Below are positions 8,022-17,244 of a DNA stretch of 64,000 bases, piece after piece. Within the stretch, counting starts at the first letter, position 1; each line of letters opens with the position of its first letter. The notes under the pieces were generated by a model. The model searched no databases. It was not told the DNA's origin and was given only the letters and a program-made list of their open reading frames with translations. Position numbers and translations under genes: made by a program. Source of the stretch: Micromonospora sp. MP36 (GTDB lineage Bacteria; Actinomycetota; Actinomycetes; Mycobacteriales; Micromonosporaceae); contig NZ_VSFA01000011.1 of NCBI RefSeq assembly GCF_008119785.1, forward strand, positions 58,659 through 122,658, read 5' to 3'.

Positions 8022-9447
8022 TCGGCTCCTCGGCCAGTGGCACGCACTGCCCGGCCGTCGGCGCAGCCCCGACTACGCCGCGCTCGCCGCCGCGGTCCGC
8101 GGCCTGCTCGCCGACGGCCGGCTCCCCCTCGGGGTACGCCTGCCCGCCGAGCGCGAGCTGGCCGAGGCGCTGCGGATCAGCCGCACCACGGTCACCGCCG
8201 CTTACCGGGAGCTGCGCGAGAGCGGCCACCTGGCCAGCCGCCGCGGGGCCGGCAGCTGGACCATGCTGCCCGGCACGCACCGGGTGGCCAGCACCGGGCT
8301 GTGGACCCCGCTGGACGACCGCGACATGATCGACCTCGGGGTGGCCGCGCTGGCCGCCCCGCCGCAGCTCGTCCCGGCCACCCGGGCGGCCGCCGAGGAC
8401 CTGCCCCGCTACCTGTGCGGGGCCGGCTACCACCCGACCGGCATCATCGAGCTGCGCGAGGCGGTGGCCCGGGCGTACACCGAGCGGGGGCTGCCGACCA
8501 GCCCGGAGCAGATCATGGTCACCAGCGGCACCCAGCACGCGCTGGACCTGGTGCTGCGGCTGGCCCTGTCGCCCGGCGGCGGGGTGCTGGTGGAGTCCCC
8601 GACCTACCCCAACGCGCTCGCCGCGCTGTCGGCCCGCCGGGCCCGGATCAGCACCCACGGCCTCGCCACGGACGACGTCGGCTGGGACGCCGACCTGCTG
8701 CTGGGCAGCATCCGGCAGGCCCGGCCGAAGCTGGCGTACCTGATCCCCGAGTTCCAGAACCCGACCGGTCACCTGATGGCGACCGAGCTGCGCGAGCGGC
8801 TGGTCGGCGCCGCCCACGCCGCCGGGACCGATCTGGTGATCGACGAGTCCTTCGTGGACCTGCCGCTGGACGGCACACCGCTGCCGCCGCCCGTGGCGAC
8901 CTTCGACCGCCACTCCCGGGTGATCAGCATCGGCGGGATGAGCAAGCCGTACTGGGGCGGCCTGCGGATCGGCTGGGTCCGGGCGTCCGCGCCGCAGGTG
9001 CAGCGGCTGGCCGCCGCCCGGGTCGGCGTCGACATGGCCAGCCCGGTGCTCGACCAGCTCGTCGCGGTGCACCTGCTCGCCGAGGCGGCCACCATCGTGG
9101 CCGCGCGGCGGGCGCAGCTCGCCGCGCAGCGGGACGCGCTGGTCGGCGCGCTGGCCGAGCGGCTGCCCGACTGGCGGGTCGCCGTGCCGCGCGGCGGCGT
9201 CACGCTCTGGGTCGAGCTGGACGGCCCGATCTCCAGCGCCCTGGCCCGGGCCGCCGAGGAGGTCGGCGTACGCCTGGCGCCCGGCCCCCGGTTCGGCCTG
9301 GACGGCACCCTGGAGCGGTTCCTGCGGCTGCCGTTCACGCTGCCCGCCGCCGACCTGGTGGAGGCCGTCGGCCGGCTCGCGGCGGTCCGCTACGACCTGG
9401 ACCGCACCGGTCGCCCGCAGTGGCGGGAGCCGTCCGTCATCGCCTGA
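7990..9447 (+). CDS. MocR-family (GntR/aminotransferase) transcriptional regulator
   Basis: 485 residues: a GntR winged helix (about residues 25-95, with LPAERELAEALRISRTTVTAAYRELRESG) joined to a fold-type I aminotransferase domain. The PLP Lys is in SIGGMSKPYWGGLRIGW; the aspartate that pairs with the pyridine nitrogen is in LVIDESFVDL and the Asn in EFQNPTGHL. MocR proteins sense PLP or amino-donor ligands through the aminotransferase domain and do not need catalysis. ATG 7990 has GGAGGT directly upstream. It is divergent from yczE, the probable target. An IS110 transposase gene ends four bases after its stop. Confidence 0.93.
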   Translation: MTSQVRGVQLARLLGQWHALPGRRRSPDYAALAAAVRGLLADGRLPLGVRLPAERELAEALRISRTTVTAAYRELRESGHLASRRGAGSWTMLPGTHRVASTGLWTPLDDRDMIDLGVAALAAPPQLVPATRAAAEDLPRYLCGAGYHPTGIIELREAVARAYTERGLPTSPEQIMVTSGTQHALDLVLRLALSPGGGVLVESPTYPNALAALSARRARISTHGLATDDVGWDADLLLGSIRQARPKLAYLIPEFQNPTGHLMATELRERLVGAAHAAGTDLVIDESFVDLPLDGTPLPPPVATFDRHSRVISIGGMSKPYWGGLRIGWVRASAPQVQRLAAARVGVDMASPVLDQLVAVHLLAEAATIVAARRAQLAAQRDALVGALAERLPDWRVAVPRGGVTLWVELDGPISSALARAAEEVGVRLAPGPRFGLDGTLERFLRLPFTLPAADLVEAVGRLAAVRYDLDRTGRPQWREPSVIA

Positions 9448-9451
9448 TTCC

Positions 9452-10924
9452 CTATCGAGGGTCTGCTGTCAAGGTGGTGGCTGGCTTGACCTTGGTGGTG
9501 GAGTGGTTGGACGATCGTGGGTGGGGAAGGTCGCCTCGTTTGTCGGCGCTTCGCGCGTCTGACCTGACATGTCCCGCGAGGACTCGTTGAGGGGCCTTCC
9601 CCGCCTTCGTGGTGGTGGTTTTGGTGCTGCGCCGGTGGGTGCGGACGTCGGTGGGGACGGTCCACTGCTCGGCGATGATCTTCTTCGCGTCGGCGGGGTC
9701 GATGGGTGTGCCGTCGGTGTCGCAGATGACGTAGGGCATGCCGCGGCGCATGACGGTCCAGGCGCGTTCGGCGAGGCGGCCAGCGACCACGCAGAGGGCT
9801 TTGAGATGCTCCGCGCCGTGTTCGACCATCTGCGTGTAGTAGATCTTGGCCAGTTGCGGGTCTTGTTTGCGGGCGTGGTCGGCGGCGCGGATCAACGCGG
9901 CGCGGGCCAGCCGGGATCCCGCCTTTGACATGGGCTGGCCTTTGCGGTCGGTGTTGCCGGTCTCCGACGCGCGGGGCGCCAGGCCGAGGTAGGACTTGAA
10001 GTGCGCGCCGGAGGGGAACCGGGCGGCGTCGCCGATGACCGTGGCCAGGACCGGGCCGCCGACGGTGGCCAGACCGGGCAGACTGCGGGCCAACTGCCCA
10101 GGGTCAGCCCATCGGTAGGCGTCCTCCCTGGCGGTGGCGTGGGCGGCCAGCTCGGCGTCTGTCGCGGCCAACAGGCGGACTTCGGTGGCGACTTCCGCGG
10201 CCAGGTCAGCCAATGCGACCGCGGGGTGCTCGGCGTAGAGGTCGACCGCGGCGCGGGCTGAGGCCAGCCACTGTTCAGCCCGGGCGGCGCCTTGCTGATG
10301 GCGTGACGCCTTAACGATCACCGCGGTCAGCCGGACGGGCCCGGCCTTGAGCAGGGCCCGAGGGTCGGCCCAGCGGGCCAGCACCGCCAGGTCGGCCTTG
10401 CCCAGGTCCCCCGTCAACGGAGTCAACGGCATCAACTGCCGGACCAGGTCCTTGATCCGCACCTTGTGCTCCGAGGCCGCCTGCGTCAGCCGGTCACACG
10501 CCCGCACCCGCCGGTCCAACGCCGCCTGCTCGGCTGCCGGCAGCCGCAGCGGCCGAACCCCGTCCGGATCAACCAACGGCAGGCGAGCCAACGTGTCGGC
10601 GTCGATACCGTTGGACTTGGCGTGCCGGGACAGGAACCGACGCAGGTCCGCCGCACGCGCCGAGGACACCCGGAACACCGTGTGCCCCCAGGCGGTGAAG
10701 AACACCGCGACGGGCAGCCACGCCGGACCCGTCGGCTCGATCACCACCTCCAACCGGGTCCCGTCCGCCGCCCCAGCCAACGCCGCCTGCTCGATCGCCG
10801 TCAAGCTCTCCACGGTGGGCTCACACCGCCGGCGACACACCTGCCGGCCCGCCTCGTCCAGCACCCGCACCGTATGCGCCGAGGCGATACCCAGATCAAT
10901 GCCCACCAGCCGCCGCTGCACCAT
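9452..10924 (-). CDS. IS110-family transposase (DEDD, N-terminal RuvC-like and C-terminal Tnp20 domains)
   Basis: 490 residues. The N-terminal DEDD domain shows VGIDLGIASAH (first Asp), VVIEPTGPAW (Glu) and HAKSNGIDADTLARL (two Asp). The C-terminal transposase-20 domain shows LPGLATVGGPVLATVIGD, FKSYLGLAPRASETGNTDRKG and MSKAGSRLARAAL with the conserved Ser. About 60 residues after the usual end (from KTTTTKAGKA) are low-complexity and may be read through the element's right end. ATG 10924 is chosen because AGGAGGT lies just upstream; a longer open frame reaches 11116 without a ribosome site. No frameshift or internal stop, so the enzyme may be active. Confidence 0.93.
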   Translation of the reverse strand: MVQRRLVGIDLGIASAHTVRVLDEAGRQVCRRRCEPTVESLTAIEQAALAGAADGTRLEVVIEPTGPAWLPVAVFFTAWGHTVFRVSSARAADLRRFLSRHAKSNGIDADTLARLPLVDPDGVRPLRLPAAEQAALDRRVRACDRLTQAASEHKVRIKDLVRQLMPLTPLTGDLGKADLAVLARWADPRALLKAGPVRLTAVIVKASRHQQGAARAEQWLASARAAVDLYAEHPAVALADLAAEVATEVRLLAATDAELAAHATAREDAYRWADPGQLARSLPGLATVGGPVLATVIGDAARFPSGAHFKSYLGLAPRASETGNTDRKGQPMSKAGSRLARAALIRAADHARKQDPQLAKIYYTQMVEHGAEHLKALCVVAGRLAERAWTVMRRGMPYVICDTDGTPIDPADAKKIIAEQWTVPTDVRTHRRSTKTTTTKAGKAPQRVLAGHVRSDARSADKRGDLPHPRSSNHSTTKVKPATTLTADPR

Positions 10925-11230
10925 CCCTACCTCCTGTTCACCGGCCACCGCCGACTCCGGCGGCCCGAGCAAGGGCGCCCCTTCACCGCCACGGTCCCAA
11001 GGAGGCAGAGCGTCCCGACGACGGCTCCCACTCATGTGCTGCAACCGGACCCGACCTCGACAGGGTCGGCCCACTTCCCTCATCCGGGGCATCCGTGGCC
11101 AGGCCAGCAGTGGCAATCAGTCGAACGAGGCGAAGCCCTCAGAGCCCTACTCGACGCCACCCACCGAACCAACCGGGATGCTCATGCAACCCCAGAACCA
11201 CCGGGCTGATCAAGCACCGGAGTCCTCTAC
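10925..11230 (-). ncRNA. Candidate bridge/seek RNA region of the IS110 element
   Basis: IS110-group elements are known to encode a structured guide RNA in the non-coding end upstream of the transposase. This 300-base stretch holds no gene and contains short hairpins (CCGCCG-ACTC-CGGCGG at about 10949; CCGACC at 11051-11056 paired with GGTCGG at 11064-11069). The target-binding and donor-binding loops cannot be assigned without the element's ends or other copies. Confidence 0.4.
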
Positions 11231-11293
11231 ATGAGCCGGGCCGGCTTGCCGGATGCCCCGCGCCGGGCATCGCCGCCCGGGCAGACTCAAGCG

Positions 11294-13750
11294 GTGGCCA
11301 GCGGTAGGTCGAGGGGACTGTCCGATCGGTTCCAGATGGTCGCCGAGAGCGGCGGGGTGACCCGGCTGGAACTCTTCCTCGACCTTGTCTTCGTCTACGC
11401 CTTCCTCAACGTGACCAGCCTGGCCGCTGCCCGTCCCGACCTCTTCGGGATCGTGCGCGGTCTGCTGCTGCTCGCGCTGCTGTGGTGGTGCTGGGCCTCC
11501 TACGCCTGGCTCAGCAACTCCATCCGGTTGGACCGAGGGATCATGCCGCTGGTCGCCTTCGGCCTCATCGCGATCATCTTCGTGGTGGGGGTGGCGATCC
11601 AGGAGGCATTCGTCGACCGGTCCGGTGGGCTGCCCGGCCCGCTCATCTTCGTGCTGGGCTACCTCGCCGCGCGGGCCGGCGCCCTGCTGGTCGCGATGCT
11701 CTTCGCGAGGTCCGACCCGGTCTCCCGGCGGCGGATCCGGCGCGGCTGGCTGCCCCTGGCCGGTGCCGCCCCGCTGCTGTTGCTCGCGGGGGTGCTGGCC
11801 AGCCGGTTGATCGACGTCGATATCCATCCGTGGGCCCGCCTGGGGCTGGTGCTCCTGGCGATCCTCATCGAGTACAGCGGTGGGGTGCTCACCGGCGCGG
11901 TGGGTGGGCGCGACATCCCGGTCCGGCACTGGGTCGAGCGGCATTCCCTGATCGTCATGGTCGCGTTCGGCGGGACCATCATCTCCGTCGGGGTCAGCCG
12001 GGGCATCGGCTCCACAAAACCGGTCACCTGGCCGCTGATCGTCGCCATCCTGCTCAGCATGAGCGTCGTGGGCGTGCTCTGGTGGACCTACTTCGACCTC
12101 GCCCGGTTCGCCGCCGAACTCGCCCTTGAGCGGGTGTCCGGGGCGGCCCGGGTACGGCTAGCCCGCAACGCGTACACCTTCCTGCACCTGCCGATGATCG
12201 GCGGCCTGATCCTGCTCTCCCTCGGCCTGCGGAAGGCGGTGGGGGCCGTCGGCGAATCGGCGCCGCTGCCCGGGCTGTCCCTGCTCGCACTGTACGGCGG
12301 CGTGATCCTCTACCTGGGCGGGCTGCTCGCCTTCGAAGGGCGCACGATGCACATCGTGGGCCGCGGGCCGCTGCTCGGCCTCGTCCTGCTCGCCCTCGGC
12401 ATACCGGTGGCGGCCCAGGTGCCGGCGCTGGCCGCGCTCGCGATTCTCGCCGGTCTGGTGGCCGTGCTCGTGCTCGCCGACCGTACCGTCTTCCGGGGCC
12501 GGCACCAGGTCCTGCACCGCGCGATCCAGCCCGCCGTCCAGCGGGCCGTCGGTGTCGCCCCGAAGGAACTCTTCTTCGATCTGGTCTTCGTCTACGCGTT
12601 CATCCAGGTCACCAGCCTGATCGCCGCCGACCCGACCTGGCACGGGCTGGTCCGCGGGCTGGCGGCGCTGGCCGTGCTCTGGTGGGCCTGGAACGTGTTC
12701 GCGTGGCTGTCCACCGCACTGCGCACCGACGAGCCGGGAGCTCGCCTGGTTTACGTCGCTGTCGCGGCGAACATCCTCATCATCGCGATCACGATCCCGG
12801 TGGCGTTCTACGACCCGTCGCGGGTCGGGCTGTACGGGCCGCTGGTCTTCGCGACCTGCTACGGCGTCGTCCGACTGCTGCACCTGGGCTCGTTCTGGGT
12901 GGTCGCGCGCGGCAATCCCGGCTTACGCCGCCAACTGCTGCTGCTCGCCCTCGCGGCCGGGCTGGCGGTGCTTCTGCTGCTGAGCGCCGCGCTGCTGCCC
13001 GAACTGGTCGGCGTGCGCGGACCCTACAGCCCGCTGCGGATCGCCCTGTGGCTGGCCGCCGTAGCTGTGGACTACGGCAGCCGGTACCTGGTGAACGTCA
13101 GGCAGTGGCGGATCAGTTCGGCCAGTCACTGGGCGGAGCGGTACGGCCTGATCGTCATCGTCGCGCTCGGCGAGGCGATCATCTCCACCGGACGTGCGGT
13201 GGCCGACGCACCGATATCCGGGCTGGTGGTCGTCGGGGCGGTCCTCGGCACGGTGCTGGTGGCGACGTTGTGGTGGGCGTACTTCGACGTCGACGCCATC
13301 GCCGGGGAACGCGCCGTGGAAGCCGCCGCGGGAGGCGACCGCAGCCGGCTGGCCGCCGACGCGTACACCTTGCTGCACCTGGTGATGGTGGCCGGCGTCG
13401 TGCTGGTCGCGCTCGGTCTGGGCCTGACGCTCGCGCTGGTGCACCGCAAGCCCGGGCTGGACACGGGGTTGGCGGCCCTGGCCCACTTCGCCCTCTACGG
13501 CGGGGTGATCCTCTATCTGATCGGCGATCAGGCCTTCTGGTGGCGGACCCAGCACAACGTCCGGCGGATCCGCGGCATCACGACCCTGGTGTTCGTCGCG
13601 CTGGTCCCGCTGACCGCCCCGTTGCCCGGGCTGCTGGGTCTCGCGGTCCTCGTCGCCGTCTCGATCATCTTCTTGATCGTCGAAGCGGCGCGTACGGCGC
13701 AGCTCAGACGGGTGCTGCGCGAACCGCTGGTCTCCGAGACGGGCCCGTAG
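11294..13750 (+). CDS. Tandem-fused LtrA-family membrane protein (two LtrA units)
   Basis: 818 residues made of two consecutive low-temperature-requirement A (LtrA) units. Unit one starts VTRLELFLDLVFVYAFLNVTSLAA and unit two, near residue 420, KELFFDLVFVYAFIQVTSLIAA. Each repeats the family features: a Trp-rich helix (LWWCWASYAWL; LWWAWNVFAWL), HWVERHSLIVMVAFGGTII / HWAERYGLIVIVALGEAII, and LWWTYFDLARFA / LWWAYFDVDAIA, with about ten to twelve membrane segments per unit. Single LtrA proteins are about 400 residues, as is the next gene. The function of LtrA is unknown; the name comes from Listeria growth in the cold. GTG 11294 matches the start style of the neighbouring paralogue. Confidence 0.88.
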   Translation: MASGRSRGLSDRFQMVAESGGVTRLELFLDLVFVYAFLNVTSLAAARPDLFGIVRGLLLLALLWWCWASYAWLSNSIRLDRGIMPLVAFGLIAIIFVVGVAIQEAFVDRSGGLPGPLIFVLGYLAARAGALLVAMLFARSDPVSRRRIRRGWLPLAGAAPLLLLAGVLASRLIDVDIHPWARLGLVLLAILIEYSGGVLTGAVGGRDIPVRHWVERHSLIVMVAFGGTIISVGVSRGIGSTKPVTWPLIVAILLSMSVVGVLWWTYFDLARFAAELALERVSGAARVRLARNAYTFLHLPMIGGLILLSLGLRKAVGAVGESAPLPGLSLLALYGGVILYLGGLLAFEGRTMHIVGRGPLLGLVLLALGIPVAAQVPALAALAILAGLVAVLVLADRTVFRGRHQVLHRAIQPAVQRAVGVAPKELFFDLVFVYAFIQVTSLIAADPTWHGLVRGLAALAVLWWAWNVFAWLSTALRTDEPGARLVYVAVAANILIIAITIPVAFYDPSRVGLYGPLVFATCYGVVRLLHLGSFWVVARGNPGLRRQLLLLALAAGLAVLLLLSAALLPELVGVRGPYSPLRIALWLAAVAVDYGSRYLVNVRQWRISSASHWAERYGLIVIVALGEAIISTGRAVADAPISGLVVVGAVLGTVLVATLWWAYFDVDAIAGERAVEAAAGGDRSRLAADAYTLLHLVMVAGVVLVALGLGLTLALVHRKPGLDTGLAALAHFALYGGVILYLIGDQAFWWRTQHNVRRIRGITTLVFVALVPLTAPLPGLLGLAVLVAVSIIFLIVEAARTAQLRRVLREPLVSETGP

Positions 13751-13784
13751 CGGGTGCCGGTGCACCTGACCGCCCGGCACCCGC
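13750..13784 (+). terminator. Hairpin after the fused ltrA gene
   Basis: GCGGGTGCCG (13750-13759) pairs with CGGCACCCGC (13775-13784) around a 15-base loop, starting at the last base of the stop codon. There is no T-run, which is usual in such GC-rich genomes. Confidence 0.55.
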
Positions 13785-13882
13785 AACCGGGCCGGACGGC
13801 GGGCGTCTGATCGCCGCCGGCACCCGCGCCGACCTGCCCGGATCTCGGTCACCGGGCCCGGCGCGGCTGGGACACTGCGCAG

Positions 13883-15199
13883 GTGGCGAACCGAGGCGGC
13901 GGCACCCGATGGGCGAGCGTGGTCCTGCCCGGCGCCCCGGGCTCCCGGGTGACGCGGCTGGAGCTCTTCTACGACCTGGTCTTCGTCTTCGCGTTCCTCA
14001 CCGTCACCGGGCTGACCGCGAGCCGGCCCAGCTGGAACAGCCTGTTCCAGGCCCTGCTCGTGCTGGCGCTGCTCTGGTGGTGCTGGCAAGGGTTCGCCGG
14101 CCTCGGCAACCTGGTCCGCGCCGACCAGGGCGTGCTGCCGGTGGTCGGCTTCGTCATGGTGGCCGCCATCTTCCTGCTGGTGCTGAGCATCCCGAGCGCG
14201 TTCGTCGACCAGCCCGGCGGGTTCAACGGCCCGCTCGTCTTCGCCGTCTGCTACTTCCTGGTCCGTGCCCCGCAGCTCGCGGTCTTCGGCTGGGTGGCCC
14301 GGTCCGATCCGGCCCAGTTCCGGCTCTGGCTGCGGCTCGCCGCCCTGCCGGTGGTCGCCACGGCGCTGCTGGTCGCTGCCGGGCAGGTGCCGCCCCGGGT
14401 CACCTCCGGTGCCCTGGCGACCGGGCTGCAGCTCGGTCTCTGGGCGGCGGCGGTGCTGGTGGAGTACGTGGCGGGCATCATCCTGGGCGGCTCCTACTGG
14501 GTGGTGACCTCCGCCGGACACTGGGCGGAGCGGCACGCCCTGATGGTCCTGCTCGCGCTCGGTGAGTCGATCATCGCGCTCGGGCTCGGTTCGAAGTTCG
14601 GCAACGCGCTGCCGCTGACCGGGCCGGTGATGACCACCGCGGTGCTCGGCATCGCGATCGCCGCGGTGCTCTGGTGGGCGTACTTCGACACCCTCGCGAT
14701 CGGCATCGAGCACCGGCTGCACGCCGCCCGGGAGCCGGGCGCCCGGGCCCGGCTGGCCCGGAACGCATACACCTACCTGCACCTGCCCATGGTCGCCGGC
14801 GTCATCTTCTTCGCCCTCGGGCTCAAGGACCTGCTCGCCGAGTCGGCGTCGCCCAGCACGCCGCCCTGGGGCGAGGCCATCGGCGCCTTCTGGATCACCG
14901 TCCTCTACGGCGGGGTCGCCGTCTACCTGCTCAGCCTCGCGGCCTGCGTGCTGCTGGCGCTGCGCACCGTGCGCTGGCCGCTGCTGGTGGCGGTGGTGGC
15001 GATCGTCGCGGTGGCCCCGGCGGCGGCCAGGCTGCCGGAGCTGGTGGCGGTGGTGCTGCTGTCGGTGCTCTGCGCGGCCGCCGTCGTCGTCGAGACGCTG
15101 CGCGAGGACGGCCGGCGGCGCCAGATCCGGCAGCTCGCGCTGGAGGAGGAGGTCGCCGCCGAAGCGGAGCGGAGCCGGTGGCGCCAGCACCACCTGTGA
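13883..15199 (+). CDS. LtrA-family membrane protein (single unit)
   Basis: 438 residues, the usual LtrA length, with about twelve hydrophobic segments. It starts VANRGGGTRWASVVLPG and has the family marks VTRLELFYDLVFVFAFLTVTGLTA, LLWWCWQGFAGL, GHWAERHALMVLLALGESIIALG and LWWAYFDTLAIG. It is closer in layout to the first unit of the upstream fused gene, suggesting local duplication. The Glu in LGESI and the HWAERH motif are conserved in all three units here. The C-terminal 40 residues are charged. A strong hairpin follows the stop. Confidence 0.9.
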   Translation: MANRGGGTRWASVVLPGAPGSRVTRLELFYDLVFVFAFLTVTGLTASRPSWNSLFQALLVLALLWWCWQGFAGLGNLVRADQGVLPVVGFVMVAAIFLLVLSIPSAFVDQPGGFNGPLVFAVCYFLVRAPQLAVFGWVARSDPAQFRLWLRLAALPVVATALLVAAGQVPPRVTSGALATGLQLGLWAAAVLVEYVAGIILGGSYWVVTSAGHWAERHALMVLLALGESIIALGLGSKFGNALPLTGPVMTTAVLGIAIAAVLWWAYFDTLAIGIEHRLHAAREPGARARLARNAYTYLHLPMVAGVIFFALGLKDLLAESASPSTPPWGEAIGAFWITVLYGGVAVYLLSLAACVLLALRTVRWPLLVAVVAIVAVAPAAARLPELVAVVLLSVLCAAAVVVETLREDGRRRQIRQLALEEEVAAEAERSRWRQHHL

Positions 15200-15224
15200 C
15201 CGCCGTGGCCGACCGCCGAAAGGG

Positions 15225-15264
15225 CCGGCGGCCGTGCCCCGGGACGGTGGGGCACGGCCGCCGG
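15225..15264. terminator. Bidirectional hairpin terminator
   Basis: A perfect 16-base stem (15225-15240 with 15249-15264; left arm CCGGCGGCCGTGCCCC) around an eight-base loop, lying between two convergent genes (ltrA and the acyl-CoA ligase), 13 bases from the second stop. Confidence 0.85.
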
Positions 15265-15277
15265 ACGGTACGGGCGA

Positions 15278-17104
15278 CTACAGCTCGGCGAGGCTGCCCG
15301 CGTACATCTTCTCGATCTCGGCGGCGAAGTTGCTCTCCACGCCCCGGCGCTTGATCTTCAGCGACGGGGTGACCTCACCGTCCTCGATGGTGAGGTCGCG
15401 CGGGAGGATGGTCACCTTCTTGATCGTCTCCCAGCGGTTGAGCTTGGCGTTCAGCTCCGCCACGTAGCCGTCGACCATCGCCTGCGCCTCCGGCGAGGTG
15501 ACGATCTCGGGGTAGTCGCGGCCCTCGAGCGGGCCGCCGGCCGCCCAGCCCTTGATCGCGTCCGGGTCGAGGGTGACCAGCATGGTGCAGTAGTTGCGGG
15601 CCTGCCCGATCACCACCGCCTGCGAGGTGTACGGGCAGATGGCCTTGAACATGCCCTCGATGTGCGACGGCGCGATGTACTTTCCGCCCGAGGTCTTGAC
15701 CAGGTCCTTCTTCCGGTCGGTGATCCGCAGGTAGCCGTCGTCGTCCAGGCTGCCGATGTCGCCGGTGCGGAAGAAGCCGTCCTCGGTGAACGCGGCGGCG
15801 GTCTCCTCGGGCAGGTTGTGGTAGCCGCGCATCACCGGCCGGCCCCGGACCAGGATCTCGCCGTCGCTGTCGATCCGGCACTCCAGGTCGCCCATGGCCT
15901 TGCCGACCGTGCCGATCCGCAGCCCGTCCGGCGGGTTGACGAAGTTGCCCGCGCTGGTCTCGGTGAGGCCGTACCCCTCGGAGATGGGCAGGTTGGCGGC
16001 GGCGAAGAAGGTGCCGATCTCCTTGCTCAGCGGGGCCGCGCCGGAGACGAGCACCCGGATCCGGCCGCCGAGCCGGGCCTGGAGCTTGCTGAAGACCAGC
16101 TTCTCGGCCACCGCGTAGCGCAGCTTCAGGCCAAACGGGAGCGGCTTGCCGGCCTGCTCCCGCGCGACCTTCTCCTTGCCCACCGCGACGCCCCAGGCGA
16201 AGATCTTCGCCTTCGCGCCCCCGGCGTCCTGGGCCGTGGTGACCACCTTGTTGTAGACCTTCTCGAAGATCCGGGGCGCGCCGCACATCAGCGTCGGCCG
16301 GACCACCCCGAGCATCTCGACCAGCTTGTCCACCCGCCCGTCGACGTACGTGGGCAGGCCGACGTGGGTGACGCCGCAGAGCAACGTCTTGCCGAACGAG
16401 TGCGACAGCGGCAGCCAGAGGTACTGGAGGTCGTCGTCGCGCAGCAGCCCCAGCTCGGCCTGGGCGACCCCCTCCCAGCACCAGCCGCCGTGCAGCAGCT
16501 CGACACCCTTGGGCCGGCCGGTGGTGCCGGAGGTGTAGATCAGCGTGGCCAGGTGGTCCGGGCCGATGCCGGCGACCAGCATGTCGATCAGGTCCGGCTC
16601 GTTCTCCAGCGCCCGCTCTCCCCGCGCCTCCAGCTCCGCCAGGGTGAGCTGCGGGACCGCGGCGGCCGGGTCGGGCTCGCCGTCGAAGAGCACCACGTGG
16701 GTCAGCGCCGGCAGGTCGCTGCCGGCGATCTTCGCGGCCTGGGCCGGGTTCTCGGCGAAGAGCACCCGCGACCCGGAGTCGGCGATGATGTAGGTGGCGT
16801 CCTCCGGCTCGGTGGTCGGGTAGACGGTGGTGGTGGCCCCGCCGGCGCACATGATGCCGAAGTCGGCGAGCACCCACTCGAGCCGGGTGTTCGCCAGGAT
16901 CGCCACCGGGTCCTCCAGGCCGACCCCGAGCCCGTGCAGCCCGGCCGCGACCGCCTTGGCGCGCCGCCCGACCTGCTCCCAGTTCAGCCACACCGGCCCC
17001 GAGTCGTCCGCGGCGGCATGGGCGAACGCGGGCCGCTCGGGGGTGGCCGCCACGCGCTTGAGGAACATGTCGGGGATGGAGCGGTACGGTACATCGAGAG
17101 CCAT
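15278..17104 (-). CDS. Long-chain fatty-acyl-CoA ligase (AMP-binding, FadD15-like)
   Basis: 608-residue ANL-superfamily enzyme that adenylates a fatty acid and transfers it to CoA. Motifs in order: LIYTSGTTGRPKGVELLHGG (P-loop), the aromatic segment ISEGYGLTETSAG, FRTGDIGSLDDDGYLRITDRKKDLVKTSGG with the hinge Asp-Arg, and KYIAPSHIEGMFK. The C-terminal Lys region is VTPSLKIKRRGVESNFAAEIEKMY. ATG 17104 gives the family start (MALDVPYRSIPDMFLKRV). No adjacent fatty-acid genes; the downstream neighbour on the other strand ends at a shared terminator. Confidence 0.94.
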   Translation of the reverse strand: MALDVPYRSIPDMFLKRVAATPERPAFAHAAADDSGPVWLNWEQVGRRAKAVAAGLHGLGVGLEDPVAILANTRLEWVLADFGIMCAGGATTTVYPTTEPEDATYIIADSGSRVLFAENPAQAAKIAGSDLPALTHVVLFDGEPDPAAAVPQLTLAELEARGERALENEPDLIDMLVAGIGPDHLATLIYTSGTTGRPKGVELLHGGWCWEGVAQAELGLLRDDDLQYLWLPLSHSFGKTLLCGVTHVGLPTYVDGRVDKLVEMLGVVRPTLMCGAPRIFEKVYNKVVTTAQDAGGAKAKIFAWGVAVGKEKVAREQAGKPLPFGLKLRYAVAEKLVFSKLQARLGGRIRVLVSGAAPLSKEIGTFFAAANLPISEGYGLTETSAGNFVNPPDGLRIGTVGKAMGDLECRIDSDGEILVRGRPVMRGYHNLPEETAAAFTEDGFFRTGDIGSLDDDGYLRITDRKKDLVKTSGGKYIAPSHIEGMFKAICPYTSQAVVIGQARNYCTMLVTLDPDAIKGWAAGGPLEGRDYPEIVTSPEAQAMVDGYVAELNAKLNRWETIKKVTILPRDLTIEDGEVTPSLKIKRRGVESNFAAEIEKMYAGSLAEL

Positions 17105-17244
17105 CGCTGTAGCCGCCTTCGGGTGGAGGGACGTGACGGGGGTCACGCCATTCTGCGGTTACCGAAGAGTATTGCCTCCACCGGGGCGGCGGCTAGCCCT
17201 GGCGGACTGCGCCGAGCCGCGTCCCGGAACGCGGAACGGCCCGG

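Larger units (their letters stand above)
9452..11230 (-). mobile_element. IS110-family insertion element (approximate limits)
   Basis: One transposase gene (9452-10924) with about 300 bases of non-coding DNA on its 5' side (10925 to about 11230). No terminal inverted repeats or target duplication are evident, as expected for IS110. The right limit must lie within or just after the mocR 3' end, because only four bases separate the two stop codons. The left limit lies before the ltrA start at 11294. Exact ends cannot be set from one copy. Confidence 0.75.
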
